64,000 nucleotides of DNA from Zeugodacus cucurbitae (Eukaryota; Arthropoda; Insecta; Diptera; Tephritidae): NCBI RefSeq assembly GCF_028554725.1, contig NC_071672.1, positions 2,151,001 through 2,215,000 on the forward strand, in the 5' to 3' direction. A program made the translations under genes and the position numbers. The notes beneath the pieces were generated by a model. It made no database searches. It was given only the letters and a program-made list of their open reading frames with translations, and was not told the origin of the DNA. The stretch's first letter is position 1. Every line of letters starts with the position of its first letter. This document shows, piece after piece, positions 37,286-49,215 of this stretch.

Positions 37286-39140
37286 TTATACCTCCCCTAC
37301 CCGATTTACAACTAATTGCCTACGCCGACTGAACAAAACACGTGCAAACCTATCAAACGACCCTAAATGTTCGGCATTCCGACTATCCGAGATCACACCA
37401 CTAACATCTAGCTGCCCATCAGTCCAGCTAATCCCCATACCCCCAAGGTCCCTAATGTCCGAGTACATCGGGCATTCCGTTATGACATGCATCCAGTCCT
37501 CAGAGAGTGCCCCACATATACACTCCGGACTTTCGGAAATGTTCCTCTGATGCAAAAATGCATTCAAAGGTCCATGCCCAGTAAGCAAGAAACCCAGACT
37601 CATACAGAATCTGAAGTCTGGGTTTTCCTCTACAAACCTAACATCCCGAATGTACTCGTACTCCATATGTGGCACAGGCCACAAATAAGCCGCTATATAT
37701 AGAACGAACCGCACGACGTCCGAGACCCCAATCACTCCTTAACACGCGTTTGATCTTGCCGGCAATTCCTAACAATCGCTCCTCCACGTAAACCAAGTGA
37801 GGGTTGAAACACATCCTTTCGCCGATGGTCAATCCCAGACATTTGACTTCCGTCACATACCTGATATTGACCCCATTCATTCGGACAATCGGTGGACGAG
37901 CCGATGACATTATGCCTTTCAAGAGCATTGTCACCGTCTTGGGAACCGATATTTCAACCCCCACACCTGTACCCCAATTGTGAACAATTTCCAAAAATCG
38001 TTCACCCTGTCGCTCTAACTCCAGCCGTGAACTACCTTCAACTAAGAGAAGGAGGTCGTCTGCATATGCACAACAACCACAAAGTACTTCAAGCTGGCCA
38101 AGCAGAGTCCATCATTAGGTTCCAAATATATGGACCACAGATGGATCCCTGTGGGCAGCCCCGTTCTACCCCAATATCCACGCTACCATTCATTCCAACG
38201 ATAGAGGCTTTTCTGTCCGAAAGTAGCTCTGCCAGAGACTAATTTCCGGACAGCCCAGTTCCTCTAACCGTTGTATCACGCGATCCCAGATTAGGTAATC
38301 AAATGCCCCCTTGAAATCGACAAATATGCCAAGGACATATTTGTTGGCATTCTCCCGGACAGCACGCTGAACATACATCCAGGCGTCCTTTACGCTACGT
38401 CCCTTCCCAAAACCATATTGCCTATCCGACCTCAAATCCCGCGTTAGCTCCTGAAGCCTTTCCACCATAATTCTCTTCAGTACTTTACCCAGCACTGGAA
38501 GAAGACTGATGCCCCGATAAGATCGTGGATCACTCCTAATCTTATCAGGTGACTTCAGGAGAGGAACAACCCTAGCACTTTTCCACTCACGTGGAAAATA
38601 TCCCTCACAAATGCACTTATCGTAAATGACCTCCAAGTATTCCGGAAACTTCCACAAGCTTTTGCACAACTCTCCGTTCAAACCATCAAGACCTGGGGAC
38701 CGTTTAGACCTAACCAGGCTAAAGGCATATCCCAACTCCCCATCATCAAGTGGAGGAACCGGTACTTCTTGTGCAAGAGGTGCCAGCTCCTCAGCCCTAG
38801 GAAAGAATGCTCCTAACAGAACCCTTGCACACTCACTCTATGTTGATAACACAGTGTCATCAACACGAAGAGAAGTGATGTCCTCCCTCCTACGAACCCT
38901 ACAAATCTTTAAGACCTGACCCCAGGGGTCATCCCTGTTATCATGCACGAATGCCCTCCACTCCTCTTCCTTGATTTTCATAAGCATGGCCTTGTACTCA
39001 TGCATCGCGGAACTAAACTCATACCTAATCTGAGATAACCTATCCGAATTGGACCGTCGAGCGCGTTGAAACTTCCGCCTCAATCGTCGGACAGCCCTCC
39101 TCTTCGGGGTTAATTCCTGCGTCCACCACTTAATTTTTCG
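37286..39140 (-). pseudogene. R1 ORF2, broken and 5'-deleted (right copy)
   Basis: Reverse transcriptase and C-terminal zinc-finger portions of ORF2 in several frames. It shares the TAG at 38838, the frameshift near 38200 and the loss of about 350 bp near 37680 with the left copy. It still encodes YADDLLLL near 38045. The 5' side ends at 39140, inside the endonuclease-RT linker, where the private deletion begins. Not functional. Confidence 0.9.
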
Positions 39141-39143
39141 TGG

Positions 39144-39285
39144 TGTTTATAATCCCTTTTAGCACTCGCGATAAGCACAACACTTCTGGGAGAATGTCTT
39201 AATCCCTTTTGCACTCGCCACCGCGTACCTGTTATTCAATAATGTCTTTACCAGCGGGTCAATAGACGATACTGTCAACCGCGCG
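39144..39285 (-). promoter_or_regulatory. R1 5' UTR remnant (right copy)
   Basis: Corresponds to 6897-7038, with the CACTCGCGATAAGCACAACA repeat and the CGCG target duplication at its end (39282-39285). Joined directly to the ORF2 fragment by the deletion. Confidence 0.75.
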
Positions 39286-39668
39286 ACTTTTCTCTTTAGT
39301 CGTTGTGAACGGGTTTTTAAAAAATAATAAAAATCAATTTACATTGCAACGAGCTGACGTTGATGACATCTAAGAACAGACTACTTTATTTAATGTTATT
39401 CACTTAAAATCAAACTTAGTTTAATTACAATTTGCTTATTAATTAATTTTAACATATTGTATTTATGAAATTGTTGATTCAGCATATTACTGTTAATTTG
39501 GATAATTCTTAAGAAATTTATTGTCTTTTTCATTTTCAACTACTTTATTTGTTTAGCATTTTTGTAAAAGGCCGGAAATGGTATTATGTTACAATTTGTT
39601 TCAACAGTTCATCGTACTTATCAATTGCACCGTCAGGTGTTTTTACATAATTATTCGTATATGTAACT
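39286..39668 (-). repeat. Errantivirus 3' LTR (right copy)
   Basis: 383 bp, same as 7039-7421 including the T in GACATCTAAG. The env reading frame runs 85 bp into this LTR. Confidence 0.95.
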
Positions 39669-39892
39669 ACTCCCCCCTTTAGATTAGAATTCTCCTGAAT
39701 TCTTTTATTTAATTTTATTTTTATATACTTGTGTTTTTTTAAAATGAGAGTAGCTATTAACAAAATTATAATAATGCTTAAGATATTGCAAATATATGAT
39801 ATATTTGTATGTATTTTCAATTTAAAAATGTTTTCCATATTTGATTTATGTTCTTCTACTATTTCATCAAAAGTTATTTTTGTTGTAAAATT
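39584..39892 (-). pseudogene. env C-terminal part: membrane anchor and full tail (right copy)
   Basis: Same frame as the env body after its TAG at 39893-39895. An Asn/Lys/Glu segment leads to a Met at 39838, a hydrophobic stretch (around 39743-39800) and a basic tail. Unlike the left copy, the tail continues past the KIKIK stretch, through GGVVTYTNN, and stops at 39584 within the LTR. This shows the original end of the env frame. Expressible with the body only by readthrough of the TAG. Confidence 0.75.
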
Positions 39893-41065
39893 CTAAATAT
39901 CTTTATATTTTAAAGTTATAATATTTTCTTTAATTTCTTCAAACAAATTAGAAAAATAATAGTCGTTAATTTTAATTGAACAATTATTAAATCTTATTAG
40001 ATAGTTTCCACTTATTATAGGTTTTTCTTGATTACATGTATTATTAATCTTTAAATTTATAGCATTTTTAACAAAAATTGTTTTTATATTCATTTGTATT
40101 ATTTCGAGTTCTTTGCATTTTATAAGATTACAATTATTTCTTAATATACAATGTTTGCTTATTTTCATTTGTTCTAATGATTTATTATCTTCAAAAAATA
40201 ATGTTTTATTTTTATAGGTAAATATTTCCTCTATTCTTGCATCTATTTCATTATTTTCATTGTTAGGTATTGGTATTATTTTTCTTATTTTTACATTTTC
40301 AAAATTTTTAGGTATTTTTATTCCAAATACTAGAAATGTATTATTTACCATTACTGTTCCCAATTGTAGATATTTAAGCTTATTATAATCGATATTATAT
40401 TTTATAATTTCTTCATTAGTTAAAATATTTGGATGTATTATTCCATATTTAGCGGATACAACATTTTCTTGTATATGTTCTATTTTACTTTTTAAAAATT
40501 GGATTTTTGTGTATTGATCTAAGTATAAATTTTGTTTATATTCTTCATATATAAATTTATTTATTGAATTAAGTTCTTTTTCTATTTTTAATCTATCGCT
40601 TTTAACAATTTCTTTTAAATGTTCAATAGCTGATGCAAAATAATCGTTAATTTTAATTTGTTCGTTAAATGAGTCATTCGTTCGTAAAAGGTGTGTTTCT
40701 ATAGTTTGTCTGTCGTTTTCGTCCATTGTTCCAAAAAGCCATTTTGACATACTGCCAATTGCATTAACTAAACCTCTTCTATTCCTACTTTTAACTTGCA
40801 TAAGTGTCATTAATTTATTCCTTGTATCCAATAACTCTCTTTGCAGTATTTCTTTATTTTCTATTTTCATTAAGATTATATTGTCGGTCATGTCATTAAT
40901 AATATTTTCTAATTGTTGAACGTCAATCATATGTAGTACTATGTCACTATCCTTTGGTATTTCCTGATCTCTAATCTGTAAGTCTATGAATCCATTTTGT
41001 TCCGTTATTTCTGTTAAAATCATTGTCCCTTTACATTGTTGTGTCATTAGTATTATTGCTGTCAT
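39893..41065 (-). pseudogene. env, errantiviral envelope (right copy)
   Basis: 390 residues, one substitution from the left copy (Phe for Leu in the KTLxFEDN stretch). RNRR cleavage site at 94-97 and the GTMDENDR fusion-region motif are kept. It ends at the same premature TAG ahead of the anchor and overlaps the pol end (41031-41065). Confidence 0.85.
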
Positions 41066-44000
41066 TATTATCCAAATCTGTAAATTTTAATGGTCTTTTT
41101 ATATTACTGGTATGTATTTTGTCTAAGTTTTGTTTCCTATATTTAGGCTGTTCCTTGTGCCTAACTGCTTTATAATTTTTTATAAATCCTTCCTTTCTCT
41201 TTTCCTCATAATTTTCCTTTTTCTGATTTAATTTATTTATAATCTTATTCTTTGTTTCTATTAAATTGTTTTTTACTATTTCCTCATCTACTTCATTACG
41301 TCGTACCTGATTTGGTGTACATTTTATCGTTGAATGAAATCTCTCGTTATAATTTCTAATAGCCTTTTGTATTAGTTGTTTAACAGATACATTTTTATTT
41401 AATTTATATAACATTCTAAATTTTTCAGAAATTGTATTATGAAATCTTTCAATGTCTGCATTTCCCGTGTGACTGTTGGGTTTGGTTAAATGAAGTTCTA
41501 TATTTTCTTCATTTAGAAATTCTTTAATTCTGGTAGCATTAAATTCATTGTCAGCTACTATTTTATTTGGTTTTCCTATTTTGGTAAAATAATCTTCTAA
41601 TTTTTCGATGAAGGTAATGTGATTTCTATCAGTTAAATGATATGCTACTCCGAATTTAGAAAATTTATCAATTATTGTTAAAAAATGGAACCTTTTTATA
41701 ACGTATGTGTCTATATGGATTATTTCATTATTTTTTGTATGTGTTTCGGTGATACAAAATTTAGGTTTGATAGGTCTCCTATCATATTTTACTTCTTGAC
41801 ATGTTTCGCATTGGTTAATTACTATTTGTATTAATTCTCCTAATTTCGGATAATAAATTTTATTTCTGAGTTGATTATATGTTTCTTGTATGCCTGAATG
41901 CATACTTTCTCTTATATGATATAGCGAAATTTGTTTAACCGCTTCGACTTCTGTCTCTATATCTTGTGCTCTCATTGTGCTTTTTATAAATTCTAATTGT
42001 TTATCATTTGAAAACATTTCTATCAGTTTCTCTAGAACTATATTATACTGTCTTTCAGATAATTCTGAATAAATTCCTACTTTTCCTTTTGTTATATATT
42101 TTCTAAATATTTCACCCAATCTATCGAAATCATATTCCGAAATGAAAATAATTCTTTTGCCATGAATCATTTTTAGTTCTTCTATCTTGTTATTTGTTAA
42201 GATAATTTGTGTTTTATATTTGTTCACTATTTCATTTTTTATATAAAAATGATCTTGTAAGTTTTCGTCTGCTGAATGAATCGTTTGCATTGATGTATTA
42301 TCATCAATATTATTAACTACGTTTAAGTAATTTTCTATATTTTCCTCAGTAATTTCATCCTCCTTCTCCTCTTTGATAACGTCCTCGTTATTCTCTATTC
42401 TACTAAGAAAATCCGCTACTCTATTTTCTTTTCCTTTTATATATTCAATGTTGAATTGATATTCTCCTAATTTTAATAACCATCGTTGATGTCTTGGTGA
42501 CATATCTTTTCCTCTATATTTTGAATGTAAGTATTTAATTGGTTGATGATCTGTTACAATCTTAAATTTTCTACCGTATAAATATGGTCTAAAGTAGTTA
42601 ACGCTCCAAATAATTGCTAAAAATTCTTTATCAGTTGCTGAATAATTCTTCTCATGGTTATTTAGTGTTCTAGACGCATAACATATTGGGTGTCCTTCCT
42701 GTGATATAAATGCTCCTATTGCATAATTTGATGCATCTGTAGTTAATGTAAATACCTTTTCAAAATTCGGATACCGTAAAATTGGATGTGAGCTTATTAA
42801 TTGTTTAAGTTTTACGAACGCTTCTATGTATGAAGGATCTTTTGTATTAATTCGAACCCCTTTCTTTAAATATTTTGTAATTGGTTGTGCTACCTTTGCA
42901 TAATCTTTAACAAATTTTCTATAATAGCCTGTTATACCTAAAAAACTCTTTATCTGTTTTTCCGTTCTTGGTAATTCTAATTCTTCTATTACTTTGATTT
43001 TATTTGGGTTAGGCTTCATGCCATCTTTTGTTAAAATATGCCCTAAAAATTCTGTTTCCTTTTTTAGAAAATTACATTTATCCATTTGAATTTTTAAATT
43101 TTTCGATTCTAGCACTTTTAAAATGTCTTTAATTGATTGTATATGCTCTTGTAAAGTTGTACTAAAGATTAGTATATCATCTAGATATACAACGCAAGTT
43201 TTATTTATGAAATCTCGTAAAATTTCATTCATGAGACGTTGAAAGGTTGCAGGTGCGTTCTTTAACCCGAATGGCATTCTAGTAAATTCATACAAGCCAT
43301 GAGGAGTTACAAACGCTGTCTTACACCTATCTTCTTCTTTAATGGTAATTTGGTGGTAACCTTTTGCTAAATCCAATGTTGTAAAATATTGGGCACGTCC
43401 CAATTTATCTAATATGGATTCTATATTTGGTAATGGATATTTATCATCAATAGTTACTTCGTTTAATTTTCTGTAATCTACTACTATTCTATATTTTCTC
43501 TTCCCTGAATTATCCATTTTCTTTGGAATTACTATCAAAGGACTGGAGTATCTGGAATTACTTTTTCTTATTATTCCTTGTTCTTCCATTTCTTTGATTT
43601 GCTTTCGAACTTCTTCTTCGTGTTGAGGAGGGTATCTATATAATTTGGAATTAATTTGGTCTTCTGTGGTAGTTCTTATTTCATGTTGGATTTCGGTAGT
43701 ACTAGTTAATTTTTCTCCTTCTTTAAATAATAAGTTTTCAAATTTTTTTAATAATTTCGTGATTTCTTTAAATTCTTCTGTATTTAAATGATCTAACTGA
43801 ATTCCTTTAATTTTTTCATTCGTTGCTTCTAAAGTGCATATTTCACTGAAATTGAATGGTTTATTTAAAAAATCCGATTCTTTTTTATTTAGCGAAATTT
43901 TTCCTTCTATTAAATTAATCATTGTGTTTAAATGATTTAATAAATCAATTCCTATTATGAAATTATATTTCCTATTTTTTAATGGTGTTGATCGCCATCT

Positions 44001-44240
44001 TATATATGCGTTTTCTGGTAAATTAAATTCTTTTGGTGCTTCAGTATGCACTTCGTGGGTAATTATTTCCTTGCTTGTTACTGTACTAATAGTTATTTTA
44101 TTTCTAAGTGGAATTTTTCGAAACTCGTTTAATTCTGAATCCACTAGACTTATATTTGCTCCTGTATCTATAAGTGCAACGTATTTTTTATTTTCAATTG
44201 TTATTATTATTCTGGGTAAGCTCTCCGAGGCTTCCTTGTA
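41031..44240 (-). CDS. pol polyprotein (right copy)
   Basis: Same protein as at 8784-11993, with no amino-acid difference found over the 1037 residues after the GTG. Protease DTGA at 44157-44168, RT YLDD, RNase H TTDAS and integrase H-H-C-C and D,D,E residues are all present. Since gag upstream is split by an RTE insertion, pol can no longer be made by frameshifting from a full Gag. Confidence 0.93.
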   Translation of the reverse strand, partial: YKEASESLPRIIITIENKKYVALIDTGANISLVDSELNEFRKIPLRNKITISTVTSKEIITHEVHTEAPKEFNLPENAYIRWRSTPLKNRKYNFIIGIDLLNHLNTMINLIEGKISLNKKESDFLNKPFNFSEICTLEATNEKIKGIQLDHLNTEEFKEITKLLKKFENLLFKEGEKLTSTTEIQHEIRTTTEDQINSKLYRYPPQHEEEVRKQIKEMEEQGIIRKSNSRYSSPLIVIPKKMDNSGKRKYRIVVDYRKLNEVTIDDKYPLPNIESILDKLGRAQYFTTLDLAKGYHQITIKEEDRCKTAFVTPHGLYEFTRMPFGLKNAPATFQRLMNEILRDFINKTCVVYLDDILIFSTTLQEHIQSIKDILKVLESKNLKIQMDKCNFLKKETEFLGHILTKDGMKPNPNKIKVIEELELPRTEKQIKSFLGITGYYRKFVKDYAKVAQPITKYLKKGVRINTKDPSYIEAFVKLKQLISSHPILRYPNFEKVFTLTTDASNYAIGAFISQEGHPICYASRTLNNHEKNYSATDKEFLAIIWSVNYFRPYLYGRKFKIVTDHQPIKYLHSKYRGKDMSPRHQRWLLKLGEYQFNIEYIKGKENRVADFLSRIENNEDVIKEEKEDEITEENIENYLNVVNNIDDNTSMQTIHSADENLQDHFYIKNEIVNKYKTQIILTNNKIEELKMIHGKRIIFISEYDFDRLGEIFRKYITKGKVGIYSELSERQYNIVLEKLIEMFSNDKQLEFIKSTMRAQDIETEVEAVKQISLYHIRESMHSGIQETYNQLRNKIYYPKLGELIQIVINQCETCQEVKYDRRPIKPKFCITETHTKNNEIIHIDTYVIKRFHFLTIIDKFSKFGVAYHLTDRNHITFIEKLEDYFTKIGKPNKIVADNEFNATRIKEFLNEENIELHLTKPNSHTGNADIERFHNTISEKFRMLYKLNKNVSVKQLIQKAIRNYNERFHSTIKCTPNQVRRNEVDEEIVKNNLIETKNKIINKLNQKKENYEEKRKEGFIKNYKAVRHKEQPKYRKQNLDKIHTSNIKRPLKFTDLDNNDSNNTNDTTM

Positions 44241-45030
44241 AAAAAAATAGAATTATTCACTTCCTTACTATCTTCAAGTTCTCTATAGCTTTGCCTAGGC
44301 GATTGCAAGCGATATTGGCTGCTACTGCTGCTAGGGTGTCCTGCTATTCGGGATCTTTCTTGATCGGTTTCTATATTATCTACTTCCATTGGCTCTCCTC
44401 TATCTAGCCTTAATTGATTTGAGTTCATATTTCTTCTTTCTCTACCTGAATTATTATCTCTGTAATCTTTATACGTTTGGAACCTTTGTCCATATTGATG
44501 AGAATTATTATCCCTATTTCCTTTGTGCAAGAAATTTTGTCTAATTTGATATGAATTGTTTTCACCATATCCTTTATTTTGTGAAAAATTTTGGACATTT
44601 TGCCTAACTTGTCCTGATCTAATATCTTTACCTACATATTTTTCGTTATAATTATTGTAATTTCCTCTATTATCATTATTATGATATTGTCCGTACTGTC
44701 CTAGATATTTTTCGTTATAGTTATTGTAATTTCTTTTATTATTATTATAATGACTTTGTCCGTGTGAGGTTTTGGATTTTTTAAATTCTGGCCTAATACA
44801 CGTATCTTCGTATCTTCTTTTAGTCATAATATCTATGATATTGTAAAGGTCCTGTTCCTCATATATTTTGTCCAGTAATGTCCCCTGTGTCATTTCTTTA
44901 ATTGTGTTAACTAAAAGGCTGTCTATGTTAGTTAAATCTATCCCTATATCGTCTTTGTAGTATAATTTTATTTCGTCCGACTTATATGTGATTTTTTGAA
45001 TTTGTATTGATAACTCACTTACCGTATTCG
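44207..45030 (-). pseudogene. gag, C-terminal part (separated by RTE)
   Basis: Continues Gag from about residue 145 to the stop at 44207. One Gln/His difference from the left copy (EEQDLYN). Carries the NNYNEKYxG repeats and Arg-rich end. The 5' limit is the RTE junction at 45030. The last 114 bp of this part (44917-45030) are repeated beyond the RTE. Confidence 0.9.
44917..45030. repeat. 114-bp target-site duplication of RTE, left
   Basis: From GGCTGTCTATGTTAG to ACCGTATTCG, repeated exactly at 48221-48334. It may be up to 3 bp longer because of the A-rich RTE end. Long target duplications are known for RTE-type LINEs. Confidence 0.92.
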
Positions 45031-45276
45031 GAGGATGGAGTCATATGTAGAAGTTCACGTAAGTGAGGAAAGTTTCTGACTGCCATTCACTTGGGAGTGG
45101 CCAGGAACGATTCTTTTACATGTGGCTCAAGCAGCTCACAACTTCCGGTCTTAGACCAAGTATCCTCTGGGTAGCCAACAGACATCCGTCTGGAAGCGAG
45201 CTAAAGTGAGAAGGCGAATCCCGCTTATGCGGTTGTGCGTAGGGCTTGGGACCCACCACATAAAAACGAATAACCA
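45031..45276 (+). promoter_or_regulatory. RTE 5' UTR
   Basis: No long open frame. Begins GAGGATGGAGTCATATG and ends before the ATG at 45277. Internal promoter expected from the family but no element recognised. Confidence 0.5.
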
Positions 45277-46855
45277 GTGAATAAGAAACACAGGCCTCGG
45301 ATGAGAAACCCCCCTTTTGATGACGACCACGGCAAACGTATAAAGGACTATGATTTAAGGGCATGCACCTGGAATGTCCGGACCCTTAATTGGGAAGGTG
45401 CCTCTGCCCAGCTGGTTGATGTCCTCGTAAGAGTAAAGGCTGACATCACCGCAATCCAAGAAATGCGATGGACGGGACAAGGACGGAAGAAGGTGGGTCC
45501 TTGTGACATCTACTACAGCGGCCATATAAAGGAGCGCAAATTCGGTGTGGGATTCGTGGTGGGAGAGAGACTCCGTCGTCGAGTCCTGGCATTCACTCCG
45601 GTGGATGAACGTCTAGCCACAATCCGCATCAAAGCGAGGTTCTTCAACATATCGCTGATTTGCGCCCACGCCCCGACGGAAGAGAAGGACGATGTGACCA
45701 AAGATACCTTCTATGAGCGCCTAGAACGTACATATGAGCGCTGCCCCCGCCACGATGTCAAAATCGTGCTTGGCGATTTCAACGCTAGGGTGGGTAAAGA
45801 AGGTGTCTTTGGCACAACAGTCGGAAAATTCAGCCTCCATGACGAAACATCACCAAACGGTCTGAGGCTGATCGACTTCGCCGGGGCCCGAAATATGGTC
45901 ATCTGTAGCACTAGATTCCAGCATAAGAAAATCCATCAAGCTACTTGGCTGTCCCCGGATCGAATCACTCGCAACCAGATCGATCATGTTGTGATAGATG
46001 GACGACATGTCTCCAGTGTTTTTGATGTGCGTACGCTTCGTGGTCCCAACATCGACTCGGACCACTATCTTGTAGCAGCTAAGATACGCACCCGCCTCTG
46101 TGTAGAAAAGCGCACACGTCAACAAACACAAGGAAGGTTCGACATCGAGAAGCTGCAATCACAACCGACAGCCGAACGATTTTCTACTCGACTTGCACTC
46201 CTGCTCTCTGAGAGCACTCATCAGCATCTCGGTATAAGGGAGCTGTGGGACGGCATATCAAACTCCTTACGTACAGCTGCAACCGAAACCATTGGCTTTC
46301 GGAAAAGCCAAAAAAAAAACAGCTGGTATGATGAGGATTGTCGTCTCGCAGTGGAGAGAAAACAGACTGCCTACCTCGCAATGTTGCGATCGACCGCAAC
46401 ACGAGCGGGATGGGAAAGATACCGAGAGCTGAAGAGGGAAGCGAGACGCATTTGCAGAAAAAGAAAGAAAGAGGCAGAAATGCGTGAGTATGAAGAGCTT
46501 GACAAGCTGGCCGACAGGGGTAATGCTCGAAAATTTTACGAAAAGATCCGGCGACTAACTGAAGGTTTCAAGACCGGAGCACACTCCTGTAGGACCCCCA
46601 GCGGTGATCTAGTGGTTGATGACCAGAGTATACTGTGTTTGTGGAGGGAACACTTCTCCAGCCTGCTGAATGGCAGTGAAAGTACAACACCAGGAGATGG
46701 CGAACCCGATTCCCCAATCGACGACGATGGAACAGATGTTCCATTGCCCGACCGTGAAGAAATTAGAATAGCAATTACCCGCTTGAAGAACAACAAGGCG
46801 GCGGGGGCCGATGGATTGCCGGCCGAGCTATTCAAATACGGCGGCGAAGAGCTGC
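45277..46855 (+). pseudogene. RTE ORF, endonuclease and N-terminal RT part
   Basis: APE-like endonuclease from about residue 28 (ACTWNVRTLN), with catalytic-type residues in IQEMRW (E62), GDFNARVG (166-173) and SDHYL (261-265). A Lys/Arg-rich linker follows, then the start of the RT domain (RLKNNKAAGADGLPAELFKYGGEEL). The frame leaves RT-like sequence after GGEELP at about 46855 and reads out-of-frame to a stop at 46917. It continues in frame 2 from about 46850. Confidence 0.88.
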
Positions 46856-48190
46856 CCAATCCACAAAAAGGGAGACCCCACAATCTGCGCCAACTATCGT
46901 GGGATAAGCCTCCTTAACATCGCTTATAAGGTTCTATCGAGCGTACTGTGTGAAAGACTAAAGCCCACCGTCAACAAACTGATTGGACCTTATCAGTGTG
47001 GCTTTAGACCTGGAAAATCAACAACTGACCAGATATTCACCATGCGCCAAATCTTGGAGAAGACCCGTGAAAAAAGGATCGACACACACCATCTATTTGT
47101 CGACTTTAAAGCTGCTTTCGACAGCACGAAAAGGAGCTGCCTTTATGCCGCGATGTCTGAATTTGGTATCCCCGCAAAACTAATACGGCTGTGTAAGTTG
47201 ACGTTGAGCAACACCAAAAGCTCCGTCAGGATCGGGAAGGACCTCTCCGAGCCGTTCGATACCAAACGAGGTTTCAGACAAGGTGACTCGCTATCGTGCG
47301 ACTTCTTTAACTTGATGCTGGAGAAAATTATAAGAGCTGCAGAGCTAAATAGAGAAGGTACAATCTTCTACAAGAGTGTACAGCTCCTGGCGTACGCCGA
47401 TGATATTGATATCATCGGAAACAACACCCGCGCCGTTAGTTCTGCTTTTTCCCGCCTGGATAAGGAAGCGAAGCGAATGGGTCTGGTGGTGAACGAGGAC
47501 AAGACGAAATATCTCCTGTCATCAAACAAACAGTCAGCGCATTCGCGTCTTGGCTCCCACGTCACTGTTGACAGTCATAACTTTGAAGTTGTAGATAATT
47601 TCGTATACCTAGGAACCAACATTAACACCGATAATAATGTCAGCCTTGAAATCCAACGCAGAATCACTCTTGCCAACAGGTGCTACTATGGACTGAGTAG
47701 GCAATTGAAAAGTAAAGTCCTCTCTCGACGAACAAAAACTAAACTCTACAAGTCCCTCATCATTCCCGTCCTACTTTATGGTGCAGAAGCGTGGACGGTG
47801 TCAACATCCGATGAGACGGCACTAGGAGTTTTCGAGAGAAAGGTTTTGCGGAAGATTTACGGTCCCTTAAACATTGGCAACGGCGAATACCGCAGAAGAT
47901 GGAATGATGAGCTGTATGTGTTGTTCGACGACATAGACATAGTCCAGCGAATAAAAAGACAGCGGCTACGCTGGCTGGGTCATGTTGTTCGAATGGATGA
48001 AAGTGCCCCAGCTCTGAAAGTTTTCGATGCAGTACCCGCTGGTGGAAGCCGAGGAAGAGGGAGACCTCCACTCCGGTGGAAGGACCAGGTGGAGAAGGAC
48101 CTGTCTTCACTTGGTATTACCAATTGGCGCCAAACCGCCAAAAGGAGAGATGCGTGGCGCACTGTTGTGGACTCGGCTATAACCGCGTAA
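46850..48190 (+). pseudogene. RTE ORF, reverse transcriptase and C-terminal part
   Basis: Second half of the RTE protein in another frame: CPIHKKGD, NYRGISLLN, FRPGKSTTDQIF, LFVDFKAAFDS and YADDIDIIG (RT catalytic block near 47392), then thumb and C-terminal region to a stop at 48190. Compared with the usual RTE RT domain, a segment of roughly 25 residues between the GGEEL and CPIHKKGD blocks is missing. The missing length is not a multiple of three, hence the frame change. No enzyme is expected. Confidence 0.88.
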
Positions 48191-48220
48191 GCGGTTTCTA
48201 CGCCAGTTAAGAAGAAGAAA

Positions 48221-48334
48221 GGCTGTCTATGTTAGTTAAATCTATCCCTATATCGTCTTTGTAGTATAATTTTATTTCGTCCGACTTATATGTGATTTTT
48301 TGAATTTGTATTGATAACTCACTTACCGTATTCG
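48221..48334. repeat. 114-bp target-site duplication of RTE, right
   Basis: Exact second copy of 44917-45030. Confidence 0.92.
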
Positions 48335-48764
48335 CTTTCATACCACATATCCTCCTGTAAATGTCATGAGGTTCGATGTCCGGTTTGTATCGAAGTTTTA
48401 ACGCCTTCTTTATTTCTGTCCAGTTGTCAGGGTGGGGTATGTTAATTATTACGTCCTTTGCTTCTCCTTGTATGGTCCTGTAGTACACTGCTCGAGTAGC
48501 TTCCCTCTTTGTTTCGTCATCTCTGATATTTGACAGCAGATATTCTATGCTGCTCATAAAGGAGTTTATGGTTACGTCTCCTTGTCCGGTGAATGTTGGT
48601 ATATGTTGAATATTTTTTATGACTCTTTGTATATCGTTGTTATTAGAATGTCGCTGTTGTAATTCGACGTATGCTAGGCGTAGTTGCTCCAGCTGCGTTT
48701 CTCTACGGTTAAGTTGTTCTAATAGCTCCATATTTGGATTTTGGATCTGTTCCTGTTGCGCCAT
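48221..48764 (-). pseudogene. gag, N-terminal part (separated by RTE)
   Basis: MAQQEQIQNPN start at 48764 with the coiled-coil and capsid-like part, running to the RTE junction at 48221. Reads a few codons of RTE tail before a stop. An extra T in the run upstream of the start extends the open frame to 48830, but the conserved start is the Met at 48764. Confidence 0.88.
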
Positions 48765-48845
48765 CCTTCTTCTTCTATCAAACGTTCGCTGCCTTGATGA
48801 TTCAATTTTTATTATTTTTTTTTTCGTCACTTCACTTTATTCACT

Positions 48846-49077
48846 TTATTGATTTGGTGAATTCACGCTTTCTTTGTTTAAGACGTGTTCACTGCAAATC
48901 TTTTTTTTTCTGCACTTGTATATTGATTTGGTGAATTCACGCTTTCTTTGTTTAAGACGTGTTCACTGCAAATCTTTTTACACTTTTGTTGCGAGAGTTG
49001 TTGTTTTTTGTTGTGTTTTACGTATTTATGGTGAATTTACGCCGTTAATGAGGTCGCTTTTCACTGCACAAATTTTT
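48846..49077 (-). repeat. Errantivirus leader repeats (right copy)
   Basis: Same 57-bp direct repeat and degenerate third copy as at 13296-13525. Confidence 0.7.
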
Positions 49078-49203
49078 TATTTTATATTATTTTATACTCT
49101 AGAGGGTCCGGTCAACTTCCTAAGTTGGCTACGGATTCGCAGAGTTATTTTGGGGATTATAAGTTTAATTATCACTATCCTTTGTAATTAGTTACAAGGA
49201 TTA

Positions 49204-49215
49204 CCGACTGCGCCA
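49204..49215 (-). promoter_or_regulatory. Primer binding site, tRNA-Ser type (right copy)
   Basis: TGGCGCAGTCGG on the element strand, as at 13652-13663. Confidence 0.85.

Larger units (their letters stand above)
45031..48220 (+). mobile_element. RTE-clade non-LTR retrotransposon inside gag, 3190 bp
   Basis: Plus-strand LINE, antisense to the errantivirus. Order: 5' UTR of about 246 bp, APE-type endonuclease, reverse transcriptase, and a very short 3' UTR (30 bp) ending in GAAGAAGAAA. That layout, with no CCHC ORF1 and simple-repeat 3' end, is typical of RTE elements (often annotated as craniofacial development protein 2-like). The frame is broken by an internal deletion at about 46855. It is absent from the left copy of gag, so it inserted after the segmental duplication. 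Confidence 0.93.

Noticed and set aside
45031..45110. HDV-like ribozyme at the RTE 5' end
   Set aside because: Such ribozymes are known in some RTE and R2 elements, but the first bases (GAGGATGG) have no complementary strand at the right distance by eye.
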